Source: JAQVEM01 sp964601205
GTDB taxonomy: Bacteria; Actinomycetota; Humimicrobiia; Humimicrobiales; Humimicrobiaceae
DNA: 64,000 bases
NCBI GenBank assembly: GCA_964601205.1
Contig: CAZRML010000014.1
Location: forward strand, 40,441-104,440
Direction of reading: 5' to 3'
The position numbers were made by a program, and so were the translations under genes. The stretch's first letter is position 1. Each line of letters opens with the position of its first letter. The notes under the pieces are model-generated. The model was given only the letters and a program-made list of their open reading frames with translations. It did no database searches and had not been told where the DNA came from. Shown piece after piece: positions 9,145 through 17,669 of this stretch.

Positions 9145-11829
9145 ATGGATGTAAGAGAAATTTTTTTAGAATATTTTGAGAAAAAAGGCCATATGGTATT
9201 ACCATCCTCGGGCCTTATACCGCATAACGACAGGAGTGTACTCCTGACTACAGCAGGAATGCAGCAGTTTAAACCATACTTTCTTGGTGTAAAAAAACCA
9301 CCTTCAAAAAAAATTGTTACGGTTCAGAAATGTTTCAGAACCAGCGATATAGACAGTGTTGGTTACACGGATAAACATCTTACTTTTTTTGAAATGCTGG
9401 GTAATTTTTCGTTTGGTGATTATTTTAAAAAGGAAGCAATAAATTATTCTCTTGATTTCCTTTTAAATATATTAAAAATTCCTGCAGACAGGTTAAAGGT
9501 GGCAGTTTTCAAGGGGAACGACGATATACCTGCTGATTTAGAATCGGTTAAATACTGGAAAGAGTCCGGGATAACCGGTGATAAAATATACAGGTTCGGA
9601 AAGGATGACAACTTCTGGGGCCCTGCAGGAGATACCGGACCGTGCGGCCCCTGTTCAGAGATATATTATGATTTCGGGGAAGAATATGGCTGTGGTAAAA
9701 AAACCTGCAGTCCTAAATGCGACTGCAATAGATTTCTTGAAATCTGGAATCTTGTTTTTACACAGTATAATTATGATGGTAAAAAATATAAGGAGCTTCC
9801 GCAAAAAAATATAGATACCGGCATGGGACTGGAAAGAATTACGGCTGTTCTTGAGGGCGTTCCTTCTGTTTTTAAAACATCTTTATTTATAGAAATAATA
9901 AGGAAAATAAAAGAATTATCCGATAAAAATAGCAGGGTAAACAAACCGGAATTTGATAGAAGTCTTAGAATAATAGCGGATCACATAAGGGCAATATACT
10001 TCTTAATTTCTGATGGTGTGGTACCTTCAAATGAGAAGAGGGGCTATATTCTGAGGAGGATAATAAGAAGATGTATCAGGTTCGGCAGATTGATAGGAAT
10101 AAAAGATTATTTTTTAAATGAAATAGGTGAAGTAGTTATAAATAAGTATTCAAAATGGTATCCGGAACTTCTGGAGAAAAAAGATTTTTCTTTTAACCTG
10201 GTAAGCGATGAAGAAAAGAGATTTACAAGAACCTTAAAGGAGGGGAATAAGGTTTTGGTCCAGAAAGTTAAGGAAATAAAGAAAGCTAAAGGAAAATATA
10301 TCAATCCGGTTGATGCGTTCAGATTATATGATACATACGGGTTTCCGGTCGAGCTTACAGGAGAAATATTATCTGAGAATAAAATAAAAATTGATTTAAA
10401 TAAATTTAACCGGTATTTAAAAGAGCATACCAAAAAATCAAAGGGTAAGGGTTCGCCCGGCATTAAAGTAAATAAAGACATAGAGCTCTATGGCCCTTTA
10501 AGTAAAGAAGTGAAAGTAGAATTTTTAGGATATAACATGAGTAACCTGAAGACTGTAATTGAAAAAATAATAAAAGTTGACAGTAGTGGAAATAAAAAAT
10601 TTGCCCAGCAGCTAATTGAGGGAGAAAAAGGTGAAATAACTTTAAGAAAGACCCCATTCTATGGAGAAAAAGGGGGACAGGTCGGTGATAGGGGCATCAT
10701 AAAAAAAGATAGTAATATATTTAAGGTGACAGGCTGTTTTATACCTGTAGAGGGGATTTATACCCATAAAGGTAGTATTGAAAAAGGTAAATTGAAAGTG
10801 GGAGATGAAATATTAGCAGAGGTTGATACTAAATTCAGAAAAAATGTAAGCAAAAACCATACCGCAACCCATATTCTTCACTGGGCCCTGAAAAGCATAT
10901 ACGGTAATGAGGTAAAACAGGCCGGTTCTTTTGTTGGAGAAGATAGATTTAGATTTGACTACTCCATCTATAATGCTCCATCAGAAAGCGATATAAAAAA
11001 AATAGAAGCCATGGTAAATGAAAAGATACAGAAAGATGATCCTGTCAGATGTTATGAGACTACCAGGGAATATGCAGGGGAGATAGGCGCAATAGCCTTA
11101 TTTGATGAAAAATATGGCAGGTTTGTAAGGGTGGTTGAAATAAATAGTTACAGCAGGGAGCTCTGCGGGGGCATTCATGTAGGGAGGACCGGTGAAATAG
11201 GTTTATTTAAGATTATTTCTGATTCAGGTACGGGAGCCAATTTAAGAAGAATAGAGGCACTGACCGGTATACATGCTTACAGATATCTTGAGAAAAAAGA
11301 CGAGATACTGAATAAAATTTCGTCCGGTCTTGAAGTTGAAGATAGCAGGATACCCGAAGCCATTGAAAAGTTGAAAGACAACATAAAGAAAAAAGAAAAT
11401 GAATTATTATTGCTTAAAATGAAGGTCGCAAAGAGGGAAATAATTGAAAAGTCAGGATTCAGGCCTTCGGATAACGGTTTGAAGATAATTGATTATGATT
11501 TTTCAAACTCTGATTTATTATATGATATGGGGATAAGTGGTATAGGGAAAGTAGGAGACTGGATAATAGATTATTTCAGGGGATTAAATACTTTTTTAAT
11601 TTTTGGAAGCAGAGTGAATAATAAATCTGTTTTAGTATTAAATTCAACAGGAGACCTGTCAGCCAGAGGAGTAGACTGTGGCAAAATTGCCGCCGAGATT
11701 GGTAAACAGTTAAAAGGTGGGGGAGGAGGAAAGGCTCAATATGCACAGATGGGTTTTTCCGACAGGAATACAGGAAAAGCAATTAAGATGGTAAAGGACA
11801 GGGTTTTAGACATATTAAAAGATAAATAA
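9145..11829 (+). CDS. alaS: AlaRS, alanyl-tRNA synthetase
   Basis: 894 residues, full length. The N-terminal class II catalytic core contains the usual RDIFLEYF-like opening, TTAGMQQFKPYF, KCFRTSDIDSVG and FEMLGNFSFGDYF. A cysteine cluster (CGKKTCSPKC) sits at about residues 190-200. The editing domain carries HTATH near residue 572 and CGGIH near 674, the zinc-binding residues that clear misacylated Ser- and Gly-tRNA-Ala. The C-terminal DHHA1-type domain has the GGGGGK motif near the end. The start is ATG 9145. No T-box leader is present upstream. AlaS-ruvX-mltG in this order is shared by Bacillus and Mycobacterium. Confidence 0.97.
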   Translation: MDVREIFLEYFEKKGHMVLPSSGLIPHNDRSVLLTTAGMQQFKPYFLGVKKPPSKKIVTVQKCFRTSDIDSVGYTDKHLTFFEMLGNFSFGDYFKKEAINYSLDFLLNILKIPADRLKVAVFKGNDDIPADLESVKYWKESGITGDKIYRFGKDDNFWGPAGDTGPCGPCSEIYYDFGEEYGCGKKTCSPKCDCNRFLEIWNLVFTQYNYDGKKYKELPQKNIDTGMGLERITAVLEGVPSVFKTSLFIEIIRKIKELSDKNSRVNKPEFDRSLRIIADHIRAIYFLISDGVVPSNEKRGYILRRIIRRCIRFGRLIGIKDYFLNEIGEVVINKYSKWYPELLEKKDFSFNLVSDEEKRFTRTLKEGNKVLVQKVKEIKKAKGKYINPVDAFRLYDTYGFPVELTGEILSENKIKIDLNKFNRYLKEHTKKSKGKGSPGIKVNKDIELYGPLSKEVKVEFLGYNMSNLKTVIEKIIKVDSSGNKKFAQQLIEGEKGEITLRKTPFYGEKGGQVGDRGIIKKDSNIFKVTGCFIPVEGIYTHKGSIEKGKLKVGDEILAEVDTKFRKNVSKNHTATHILHWALKSIYGNEVKQAGSFVGEDRFRFDYSIYNAPSESDIKKIEAMVNEKIQKDDPVRCYETTREYAGEIGAIALFDEKYGRFVRVVEINSYSRELCGGIHVGRTGEIGLFKIISDSGTGANLRRIEALTGIHAYRYLEKKDEILNKISSGLEVEDSRIPEAIEKLKDNIKKKENELLLLKMKVAKREIIEKSGFRPSDNGLKIIDYDFSNSDLLYDMGISGIGKVGDWIIDYFRGLNTFLIFGSRVNNKSVLVLNSTGDLSARGVDCGKIAAEIGKQLKGGGGGKAQYAQMGFSDRNTGKAIKMVKDRVLDILKDK

Positions 11830-11834
11830 AAAAT

Positions 11835-12245
11835 ATGAGAATCCTTGGACTGGATATTGGAGATAAGAGAATAGGTGTTGCCGTATCAGATGAAATGGAG
11901 ATTCTATCAATGCCCCTTGAAGTGATAGAAAATGATGAAAAAATAGAAGAAGAGCTTAAAGAAGTTATAAATAAATACAATATAAAGAAAATAGTTGTGG
12001 GGATACCGTATACACTTAAAGGTGAAGTCGGGAGCCAGGCTAAAAAGGTTATTGATTTTATTGAAAATGTATTGGTAAAAATGGGTATTGAGATTGATTA
12101 TATTGATGAGAGGTACACTACAAAAATACCGTTAAGAAATCTTAATAAATATAAAAAAAATAATAAAAATAAACAGATTGATAAATACTCAGCGTGTATA
12201 ATACTTGAGGATTATCTTAATAGAAATAAAGAGGATAAATCGTAA
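11835..12245 (+). CDS. ruvX: RuvX (YqgF), RNase H-fold nuclease
   Basis: 136 residues, the standard size. LGLDIGDKRIGVAVSD at the N-terminus and DERYTT near residue 95 carry the acidic residues of the YqgF/RuvX active site. The protein is implicated in 16S rRNA 5' maturation and, in some bacteria, as a Holliday-junction-like nuclease. It starts at ATG 11835, 5 bases after alaS, and precedes mltG, which is the common bacterial arrangement. Nothing unusual is seen. Confidence 0.93.
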   Translation: MRILGLDIGDKRIGVAVSDEMEILSMPLEVIENDEKIEEELKEVINKYNIKKIVVGIPYTLKGEVGSQAKKVIDFIENVLVKMGIEIDYIDERYTTKIPLRNLNKYKKNNKNKQIDKYSACIILEDYLNRNKEDKS

Positions 12246-12287
12246 AAACAATTAAATGCAGTGAATAAAAATGGGATTATATAAAAA

Positions 12288-13313
12288 ATGGATGTAAAAA
12301 ATAAATATAAGAAAATTTTTATATTTATTCCGGTGGTCATATTTTTGTTTATATTATCGGTTATGGCTGTGTCCTGTAATTTTTTTGATACCGTTGAAGA
12401 TAGCGAGCCCACGTCAGGGGTAGATGTTGAATTTGAGATAAAAGAAGGGATGACCTTAAAAGAAATTGCTTCTCTTCTGGAAGAAAAAAATATAGTAGAC
12501 AATGCTTTCTTATTTAGATTATTTGTTGAACAGAGGGGAGAGGAGAAAAGCCTGATACCGGGAATTTATGTTATGAAGACGGGTTCTGAATATGAAGAAG
12601 TGCTAAACGGGATAACTGCAGGTACGCCGGTAGTAACTTATAAATTGGGCATTCCGGAAGGTTATACGGTAAAGCAAATAATAGACAGGACAGCCGGAGA
12701 AATACCCTTTATAGAATATGAAGAACTGGAAAGGGTAAACGATATAAGCAATTATAATTATAATTATTTGAAAGAAGCTACCAGCCTGGAGGGATTTCTG
12801 TTCCCCAAGACATATGAAATAACTATCGATTATTCCGCAAAAGATGTTATTGAAATGATGCTTGCCCAGTACCAGGTGGAGACGGTTAATCTGGATTACT
12901 CCTATGCGGTAGAGAAGGGTCTGTCAAATTATGACGTTTTGAAGATAGCTTCAATGATTGAGAGGGAAGCTTATGTTCCCGAAGAAAGAGCTTTAATTTC
13001 TGCGGTTATTCATAACAGGCTTGACATTGATATGAAACTGGATATAGATGCTATTCTCTGTTATTACCTTGATAAATGGGATGAAGGTTTAACCGAAGAG
13101 GATAAAAAAGTTGACTCGCCCTATAATACATATATGTATTCCGGCCTACCGCCCACCCCCATCTGCAATCCGGGTATTGCAGCAATTGAAGCGGCGTTAA
13201 ATCCTGCTGATGTTGACTACTTATATTTTGTGGTAACTGATAGCGAAAAACATATTCATTCCTTTGCATCAAACCTACAGGAACATGAAAAAAATAGAAG
13301 CAACGCAAAATAA
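12288..13313 (+). CDS. mltG: MltG, endolytic murein transglycosylase
   Basis: 341 residues of the YceG/MltG family. A short cytoplasmic basic stretch is followed by one membrane helix (about residues 9-29), a LysM-like subdomain (KEGMTLKEIASLLEEKNIV) and the catalytic domain with IASMIEREAY, where Glu225 matches the catalytic glutamate of E. coli MltG. It ends nascent peptidoglycan strands by cutting glycan near the membrane. Cys30 after the helix (AVSC) resembles a weak lipobox, but MltG is normally a simple membrane-anchored protein, so I treat it as coincidental. The stop overlaps the next gene by 29 bases. Confidence 0.93.
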   Translation: MDVKNKYKKIFIFIPVVIFLFILSVMAVSCNFFDTVEDSEPTSGVDVEFEIKEGMTLKEIASLLEEKNIVDNAFLFRLFVEQRGEEKSLIPGIYVMKTGSEYEEVLNGITAGTPVVTYKLGIPEGYTVKQIIDRTAGEIPFIEYEELERVNDISNYNYNYLKEATSLEGFLFPKTYEITIDYSAKDVIEMMLAQYQVETVNLDYSYAVEKGLSNYDVLKIASMIEREAYVPEERALISAVIHNRLDIDMKLDIDAILCYYLDKWDEGLTEEDKKVDSPYNTYMYSGLPPTPICNPGIAAIEAALNPADVDYLYFVVTDSEKHIHSFASNLQEHEKNRSNAK

Positions 13314-13932
13314 TTTATTAAAGCCCTGCCTTGAAGAAATAAAATTATTGGATAGCCTTTTTAAAAAAGCGCAACAGAAAAAAATTCCTGTAGTTGATAA
13401 GGATACAGGAAGGTTTCTGGAAATAGTCAGCCTGATTAGAAAACCGGAAAATATCCTGGAAATTGGGTGCGGTATTGGATTTTCATCCTACTTTATAATA
13501 AAAAATTTAAAAGGAGGAAATTATACCGGCGTAGATCTTAATAAGGAAAGATTAAAAAAAGCCGAAAAATTTATAAAAGGAAAATTTCCAGGGGAAAAAT
13601 GCAAATTTCTGGCGGGCAACGCATTAAAAATTATTCCGGAAATTGAACCTAAATTTGATATGATTTTTATAGATGGGGCAAAATATGAATATCTTTCTTA
13701 TCTTAAAGCTGTGGAGGGTAAACTTAATCCAGGAGCATTGATTATTGCGGATAATATATTTTACAGAGGCCTGATATTTAAAAAGAAGGTAAGCGTTCAT
13801 GACTGTAACAGTGTCAATGGTATAAAGGAATATATAAAATATATAAACGGAAACAAATATTTTGAAAGCTATTTTTTTGATATAGGTGATGGTATATCGG
13901 TTACAAAATTTCTGAGTGATTATTTTAAATAA
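13285..13932 (+). CDS. trmR: O-methyltransferase, probable tRNA 5-hydroxyuridine methyltransferase TrmR-like
   Basis: 215 residues from ATG 13285; an in-frame TTG at 13264 is possible but lies deeper inside mltG. The SAM-binding motif ILEIGCGIGFSS, the MIFIDGAKY strand and the IIADNIFYRG segment place it in the class I O-methyltransferase family 3 (COG4122). The best functional clue is the neighbourhood: in Bacillus subtilis the order alaS, ruvX, mltG, yrrM (trmR), U32 genes yrrN/yrrO is the same, and TrmR methylates 5-hydroxyuridine at tRNA position 34 to 5-methoxyuridine while the U32 proteins help make the hydroxyuridine. Identification as TrmR is therefore inference from family plus synteny; a catechol-type O-methyltransferase is the alternative. 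Confidence 0.78.
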   Translation: MKKIEATQNNLLKPCLEEIKLLDSLFKKAQQKKIPVVDKDTGRFLEIVSLIRKPENILEIGCGIGFSSYFIIKNLKGGNYTGVDLNKERLKKAEKFIKGKFPGEKCKFLAGNALKIIPEIEPKFDMIFIDGAKYEYLSYLKAVEGKLNPGALIIADNIFYRGLIFKKKVSVHDCNSVNGIKEYIKYINGNKYFESYFFDIGDGISVTKFLSDYFK

Positions 13933-13936
13933 AAAA

Positions 13937-15166
13937 ATGCAAAGAGATAAAAAAATACCAGAACTTCTGGTTCCTGCCAATAATTTAAATATATTAAAAT
14001 ATGCGGTTAATTATGGCGCCGATGCCGTTTATGTTGGAGGAAAGAAGTTAAATTTAAGAAGCATCAGGGGTAATTTTACAGTTAAGGAATTAAAAAGGGG
14101 AGTAAGTTATGCTCATGAGTATGGAGTAAAAGTATATTTTACCCTTAATTCAATAATAAGCGAAAGTGAAATTACCGGGGCCGAAAAGTATTTAAAAAGA
14201 ATAAAGGATATTGATATTGACGGAATTATAGTAGCTGATTTTGGAGCTCTGGAGCTTGTGCGTAAAATTTTACCCGGGAAGAAGATACATATGAGCACAC
14301 AGATTAATTTAAATAACCACATTGCAGTAAAATTTTTTGAAAAAATAGGAGTGGAAAGAGTAAATCTTGCAAGAGAAATAAGTTTTTCGGATTTAAATAA
14401 AATTATAAGAGAAACAAATATTGAGCTGGAGATATTCATACACGGAGCATTGTGCATATCTTATTCAGGTAGATGCATGCTGAGCAAGTATATGACAGGG
14501 CGGGATGCAAATAAGGGAAGATGTGCGCAGAGCTGCAGGTGGAAATATTATTTAATGGAAGAAGAAAGACCGAATATGTTTTTTCCTATAGAGCAGTATA
14601 AAGAAGGAACATTTATTTATAATTCAAGGGATCTGTGTCTTCTGGGAAGATTAAATGAACTTGTGGATACTGGAGTCAGCGCATTTAAGATAGAAGGAAG
14701 AATGAAAACAGAAAACTATGTAAGTGTGACAACATGGGCGTACAGAAAGGCGCTTGATTATGTAAAACAGGGAATTCTTGATGATGATAAAATATCTTAT
14801 CTAAAAAATGAGCTTGAAAAGTGCTCCCACAGGAATTTTACAGAAGGATTCATGTTCCTGAAAGAAAGAAGTGAACTTGAAGATAATGATAATGTTGGCT
14901 ATATAAAAAAATATAGATTTATAGGTGTATACCATGATTATAGTGAGAAGCATGATGGGCCAATCATAAAGGTAAAAAATCAGTTTGTTAAGGGCGAAAC
15001 AATTGATGTGCTGCAACCCTACAGGGAACCCTTAAGATTCAGTGTAAAAAAAATATTATCTGTGGCCGATGAAAGGGAAATAAAATGCGCTAATCCCAAT
15101 GACCTGGTAATAATTTGCGGGCCTGGAAGGTTGGATCCCTATTCAATTTTTAGAATTAAAGCATGA
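13937..15166 (+). CDS. U32-family protein, probable tRNA 5-hydroxyuridine synthesis protein TrhP-like
   Basis: 409 residues from ATG 13937; a GTG at 13916 would extend it into the previous gene. The opening PELLVPANN and the U32 signature with HGALCISYSGRC followed by GRCAQSCRW give the conserved cysteines thought to bind an iron-sulfur cluster. Although named peptidase U32, characterised relatives (TrhP, RlhA, UbiU/V) support prephenate-dependent or oxygen-independent hydroxylation reactions. Placed right behind a TrmR-like methyltransferase, it most likely makes 5-hydroxyuridine in tRNA anticodons. Bacillus has two adjacent U32 genes here; this genome has one. Confidence 0.85.
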   Translation: MQRDKKIPELLVPANNLNILKYAVNYGADAVYVGGKKLNLRSIRGNFTVKELKRGVSYAHEYGVKVYFTLNSIISESEITGAEKYLKRIKDIDIDGIIVADFGALELVRKILPGKKIHMSTQINLNNHIAVKFFEKIGVERVNLAREISFSDLNKIIRETNIELEIFIHGALCISYSGRCMLSKYMTGRDANKGRCAQSCRWKYYLMEEERPNMFFPIEQYKEGTFIYNSRDLCLLGRLNELVDTGVSAFKIEGRMKTENYVSVTTWAYRKALDYVKQGILDDDKISYLKNELEKCSHRNFTEGFMFLKERSELEDNDNVGYIKKYRFIGVYHDYSEKHDGPIIKVKNQFVKGETIDVLQPYREPLRFSVKKILSVADEREIKCANPNDLVIICGPGRLDPYSIFRIKA

Positions 15167-15237
15167 ATTATTTTTATTTTTGTTTTTAAAGGTTTCATGT
15201 TTTAAAAATATAATAAAATTAATATAAATCTGAGAAG

Positions 15238-15266
15238 TTGAAAATATAAAAATTTTTTAGTATTAT
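15238..15266 (+). promoter_or_regulatory. Predicted promoter upstream of acyP
   Basis: TTGAAA (15238-15243) and TATTAT (15261-15266) are separated by exactly 17 bases, in the only sizeable gap between the trhP-like gene and acyP. Predicted transcription start is near 15273, leaving a leader of about 18 bases before the ATG at 15291. The same TATTAT -10 box recurs before the pilin and pilD. Confidence 0.5.
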
Positions 15267-15290
15267 TATTATAAATAAATTAAAAGATAT

Positions 15291-15575
15291 ATGACTGAAA
15301 ATATTAAAACATACAGGACAGTACTGTCAGGCAGGGTTCAGGGTGTGGGATTCAGGTTCTATGTTGAGTCAGCAGCAGAAAGATATAATATTAAAGGTTA
15401 TGTAAAGAATACAATTGATGGCAGAGTGGAAACGGTATGTCAGGGAAGAGAAAAAGACCTGAAGATATTCATGGATAAAATAAAAAATGGTCCTTCTTTA
15501 TCATATGTAAACGAAATAAAAATTGAAGAAATTAATGATAGCAGGGAATATAATAAATTTGAAATAAAATTTTAG
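15291..15575 (+). CDS. acyP: Acylphosphatase
   Basis: 94 residues, the normal size. The signature GRVQGVGFRFYV contains the catalytic Arg22 and phosphate cradle, and GYVKNTIDG contains catalytic Asn40. It hydrolyses acyl phosphates such as carbamoyl or acetyl phosphate in the cytoplasm. A predicted promoter sits just upstream, so it probably opens the transcript that continues into aroE 45 bases downstream. Confidence 0.95.
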   Translation: MTENIKTYRTVLSGRVQGVGFRFYVESAAERYNIKGYVKNTIDGRVETVCQGREKDLKIFMDKIKNGPSLSYVNEIKIEEINDSREYNKFEIKF

Positions 15576-15620
15576 AAAAGTAAATGTAACAATTTAACAT
15601 AGTAAAAATGTGGTTTAAAA

Positions 15621-16499
15621 ATGATTGGTGCTAAAACAAGTGTGGTAGCTTTGATAGGAAACCCGGTGAGACACAGTCACTCTCCGGCAATACAAAATTT
15701 TTTTATAAAAAAATATTCTCTGGATGCAGTTTATCTTGCATTTGAATTCAGTGAAAAAAATTTAAAAAAAGCATTTAATGGTGCAGGGAAACTGGGGTTT
15801 GAAGGCTTGAATGTAACCATGCCCTATAAGGAAAAAATATCAGGCATGGTTGATAAAAAAGATAGTATAGCCCGGGGGACAAATTCGGTTAACACGGTAA
15901 AGTTTGATAAAAAAAAAGAAATTTCAATCGGCTTCAATACTGATGTGATGGGGTTTTTAAAACCGCTGGACAAAAAGAATTTTAGCTGGACTGAAAGCAG
16001 GTGCCTGGTGATAGGGGCAGGCGGTGCAGCAAGAAGCGCAATCTATGGGATGGTGTTAAAGAAGGTAAAGAAAATATGGGTGTATAACAGAACAAGAGAA
16101 AAGGTAAGAAAAATAATAAAAGATTTTAAAACTAATCCGGATAATTTAATAGAGCCTCTTGATAGCATATCTGAGCCGGGGGGAAAAGTTGATGACGCTG
16201 ATTTAATTGTTAACTGCACGCCTGTAGGAATGAATATAAACTCTTACCGGAATTTGATACCTTTACCAGAAAAGTGTAATTTAAAAGGTAAGTTTGTATT
16301 TGATATGGTTTATGATCCTGTGGAAACACTTTTAATAAAAAAAGCCAGAAGGGAAGGAGCAGAGGCTGTAAGGGGAATTGATTTACTGGTGAACCAGGCT
16401 GCATTATCTTTTAAAATATGGTTCGGGATATTACCGGAAGATGACTTCATAGAGGAAATAAAGAACAGGATTTTAACGAGAATATCAAAAAAAGATTAA
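15621..16499 (+). CDS. aroE: AroE, shikimate 5-dehydrogenase
   Basis: 292 residues. Shikimate-binding motifs are SHSPAIQN near residue 22 and NVTMPYK with the catalytic lysine near residue 73, plus GFNTDVMGF. The NADP-binding loop is VIGAGGAARSAIYG near residue 130, and MVYDP and LLVNQAALSF close the C-terminus. It reduces 3-dehydroshikimate to shikimate in aromatic amino-acid synthesis. The gene precedes the pilus cluster, as in Mycobacterium where aroE precedes a prepilin peptidase gene; aroC, aroK, aroB and aroQ follow about 8 kb later. Confidence 0.95.
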   Translation: MIGAKTSVVALIGNPVRHSHSPAIQNFFIKKYSLDAVYLAFEFSEKNLKKAFNGAGKLGFEGLNVTMPYKEKISGMVDKKDSIARGTNSVNTVKFDKKKEISIGFNTDVMGFLKPLDKKNFSWTESRCLVIGAGGAARSAIYGMVLKKVKKIWVYNRTREKVRKIIKDFKTNPDNLIEPLDSISEPGGKVDDADLIVNCTPVGMNINSYRNLIPLPEKCNLKGKFVFDMVYDPVETLLIKKARREGAEAVRGIDLLVNQAALSFKIWFGILPEDDFIEEIKNRILTRISKKD

Positions 16500-16510
16500 A
16501 ATAATGGATA

Positions 16511-16538
16511 TTAACAAATTAAAAAAATAATATAAAAT
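16511..16538 (+). promoter_or_regulatory. Possible promoter of pilT-pilC
   Basis: TTAACA (16511-16516) and TAAAAT (16533-16538) are spaced 16 bases apart in the 77-base gap after aroE, 39 bases before the pilT start. Each box matches five of six consensus positions. The region is very AT-rich, so chance matches are possible. Confidence 0.35.
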
Positions 16539-16576
16539 AAATAGAACACAATAAAAGAAAAATAGATGGAGATAAG

Positions 16577-17635
16577 ATGAACATAAATGATATTTTACTT
16601 GAGGCCATAAATGTAAATGCATCGGATGTGCATATTGTATGTGTCCTCCCCCCTATATTCAGGATACACGGAAAGCTGGTAAAGTTAGAAAAATTTGGAG
16701 ATATTACTCCTGAACTGGCAGAAAAAATTCTGGTCAGGATATTAAATGAAGAACAAATAAAAAGATTAAAGGAAGGACTTTCTGTTGATTTCTCTCATAC
16801 TATACCGGGCCATGGAAGATTCAGATGCAGTTATTATTATCAGAGAAACACACTTGCAGCCGCTTTTAGATACATATCAAGAGGAATTCCGTCTGTTGAA
16901 GAACTCGGTTTACCCCTGCAGATTAAAGAATTTGCAAAATATCCGAGGGGTCTTGTGCTGGTTACCGGCCCCACCGGTTGCGGTAAGTCAACGACACTTG
17001 CGTCCATAATTGAGATAATAAATCAGAACAGGTCCGAAAATATAATAACCGTGGAAGACCCAATAGAGTATCTGTTTACACATAAAAAAAGCATAATATC
17101 CCAGAGGGAAATATTGACGGATGCCCATTCATTTGCAGATGCCCTTAAATATGTTTTGAGGGAAGACCCAGATGTTATAATGGTGGGAGAGATGAGGGAC
17201 CTGGAGACAATATCAAGCACCCTTACTGCTGCAGAAACCGGCCACCTTGTTTTTTCTACTCTTCATACCCAGGACGCGCCCCAGACCATTGACAGAATAA
17301 TAGATGTATTTCCAACTCATCAGCAAAGGCAGGTAAGGGCCCAGCTTGCCGGAACTTTAAAAGCAGTGCTGGTGCAACAGTTATTAACTACAAGAGAGGG
17401 TGATGGAAGGGTACCCGCAACAGAGCTTATGTTCGTTAACGATGCCATAAAAAATATGATAAGAGAAGTAAAGGTGCACCAGATTTATTCATCAATACAG
17501 GCCAGCGGCAGGAGGGGTATGATGACCATGGATATGTCCCTGGTAAACCTGTATAAGGCAGGGAAGATTTCAGATAGTATGGCGCTGGAAAAGGCACACA
17601 GCGTAGAAGAGGTAAGAAGAATGATTAATGTCTAA
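16577..17635 (+). CDS. pilT: PilT, type IV pilus retraction ATPase
   Basis: 352 residues, the size expected for PilT rather than the longer PilB. Visible motifs are the Walker A GPTGCGKST at residues 131-139, the Asp box (EDPIEY), Walker B (DPDVIMVGEMRD), the His box (GHLVFSTLHTQDA) and the PilT-type segment near IKNMIREVK. The hexameric ATPase depolymerises the pilus at the inner-membrane platform, giving twitching. ATG 16577 is preceded by GGAGAT. pilC follows after 34 bases. The matching extension ATPase PilB is not in this window. Confidence 0.95.
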   Translation: MNINDILLEAINVNASDVHIVCVLPPIFRIHGKLVKLEKFGDITPELAEKILVRILNEEQIKRLKEGLSVDFSHTIPGHGRFRCSYYYQRNTLAAAFRYISRGIPSVEELGLPLQIKEFAKYPRGLVLVTGPTGCGKSTTLASIIEIINQNRSENIITVEDPIEYLFTHKKSIISQREILTDAHSFADALKYVLREDPDVIMVGEMRDLETISSTLTAAETGHLVFSTLHTQDAPQTIDRIIDVFPTHQQRQVRAQLAGTLKAVLVQQLLTTREGDGRVPATELMFVNDAIKNMIREVKVHQIYSSIQASGRRGMMTMDMSLVNLYKAGKISDSMALEKAHSVEEVRRMINV

Positions 17636-17669
17636 TTGTTTTTAGAGTCAATAAAAAAGGATTTTAATT

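Noticed and set aside
9578..9814. A 78-codon + strand open frame inside alaS
   Set aside because: It overlaps the catalytic core of AlaRS in another frame, has no recognisable domain and no ribosome-binding site.
12375..12380. MltG as a lipoprotein via Cys30
   Set aside because: AVSC is a poor lipobox and MltG is a membrane-anchored protein throughout the family.
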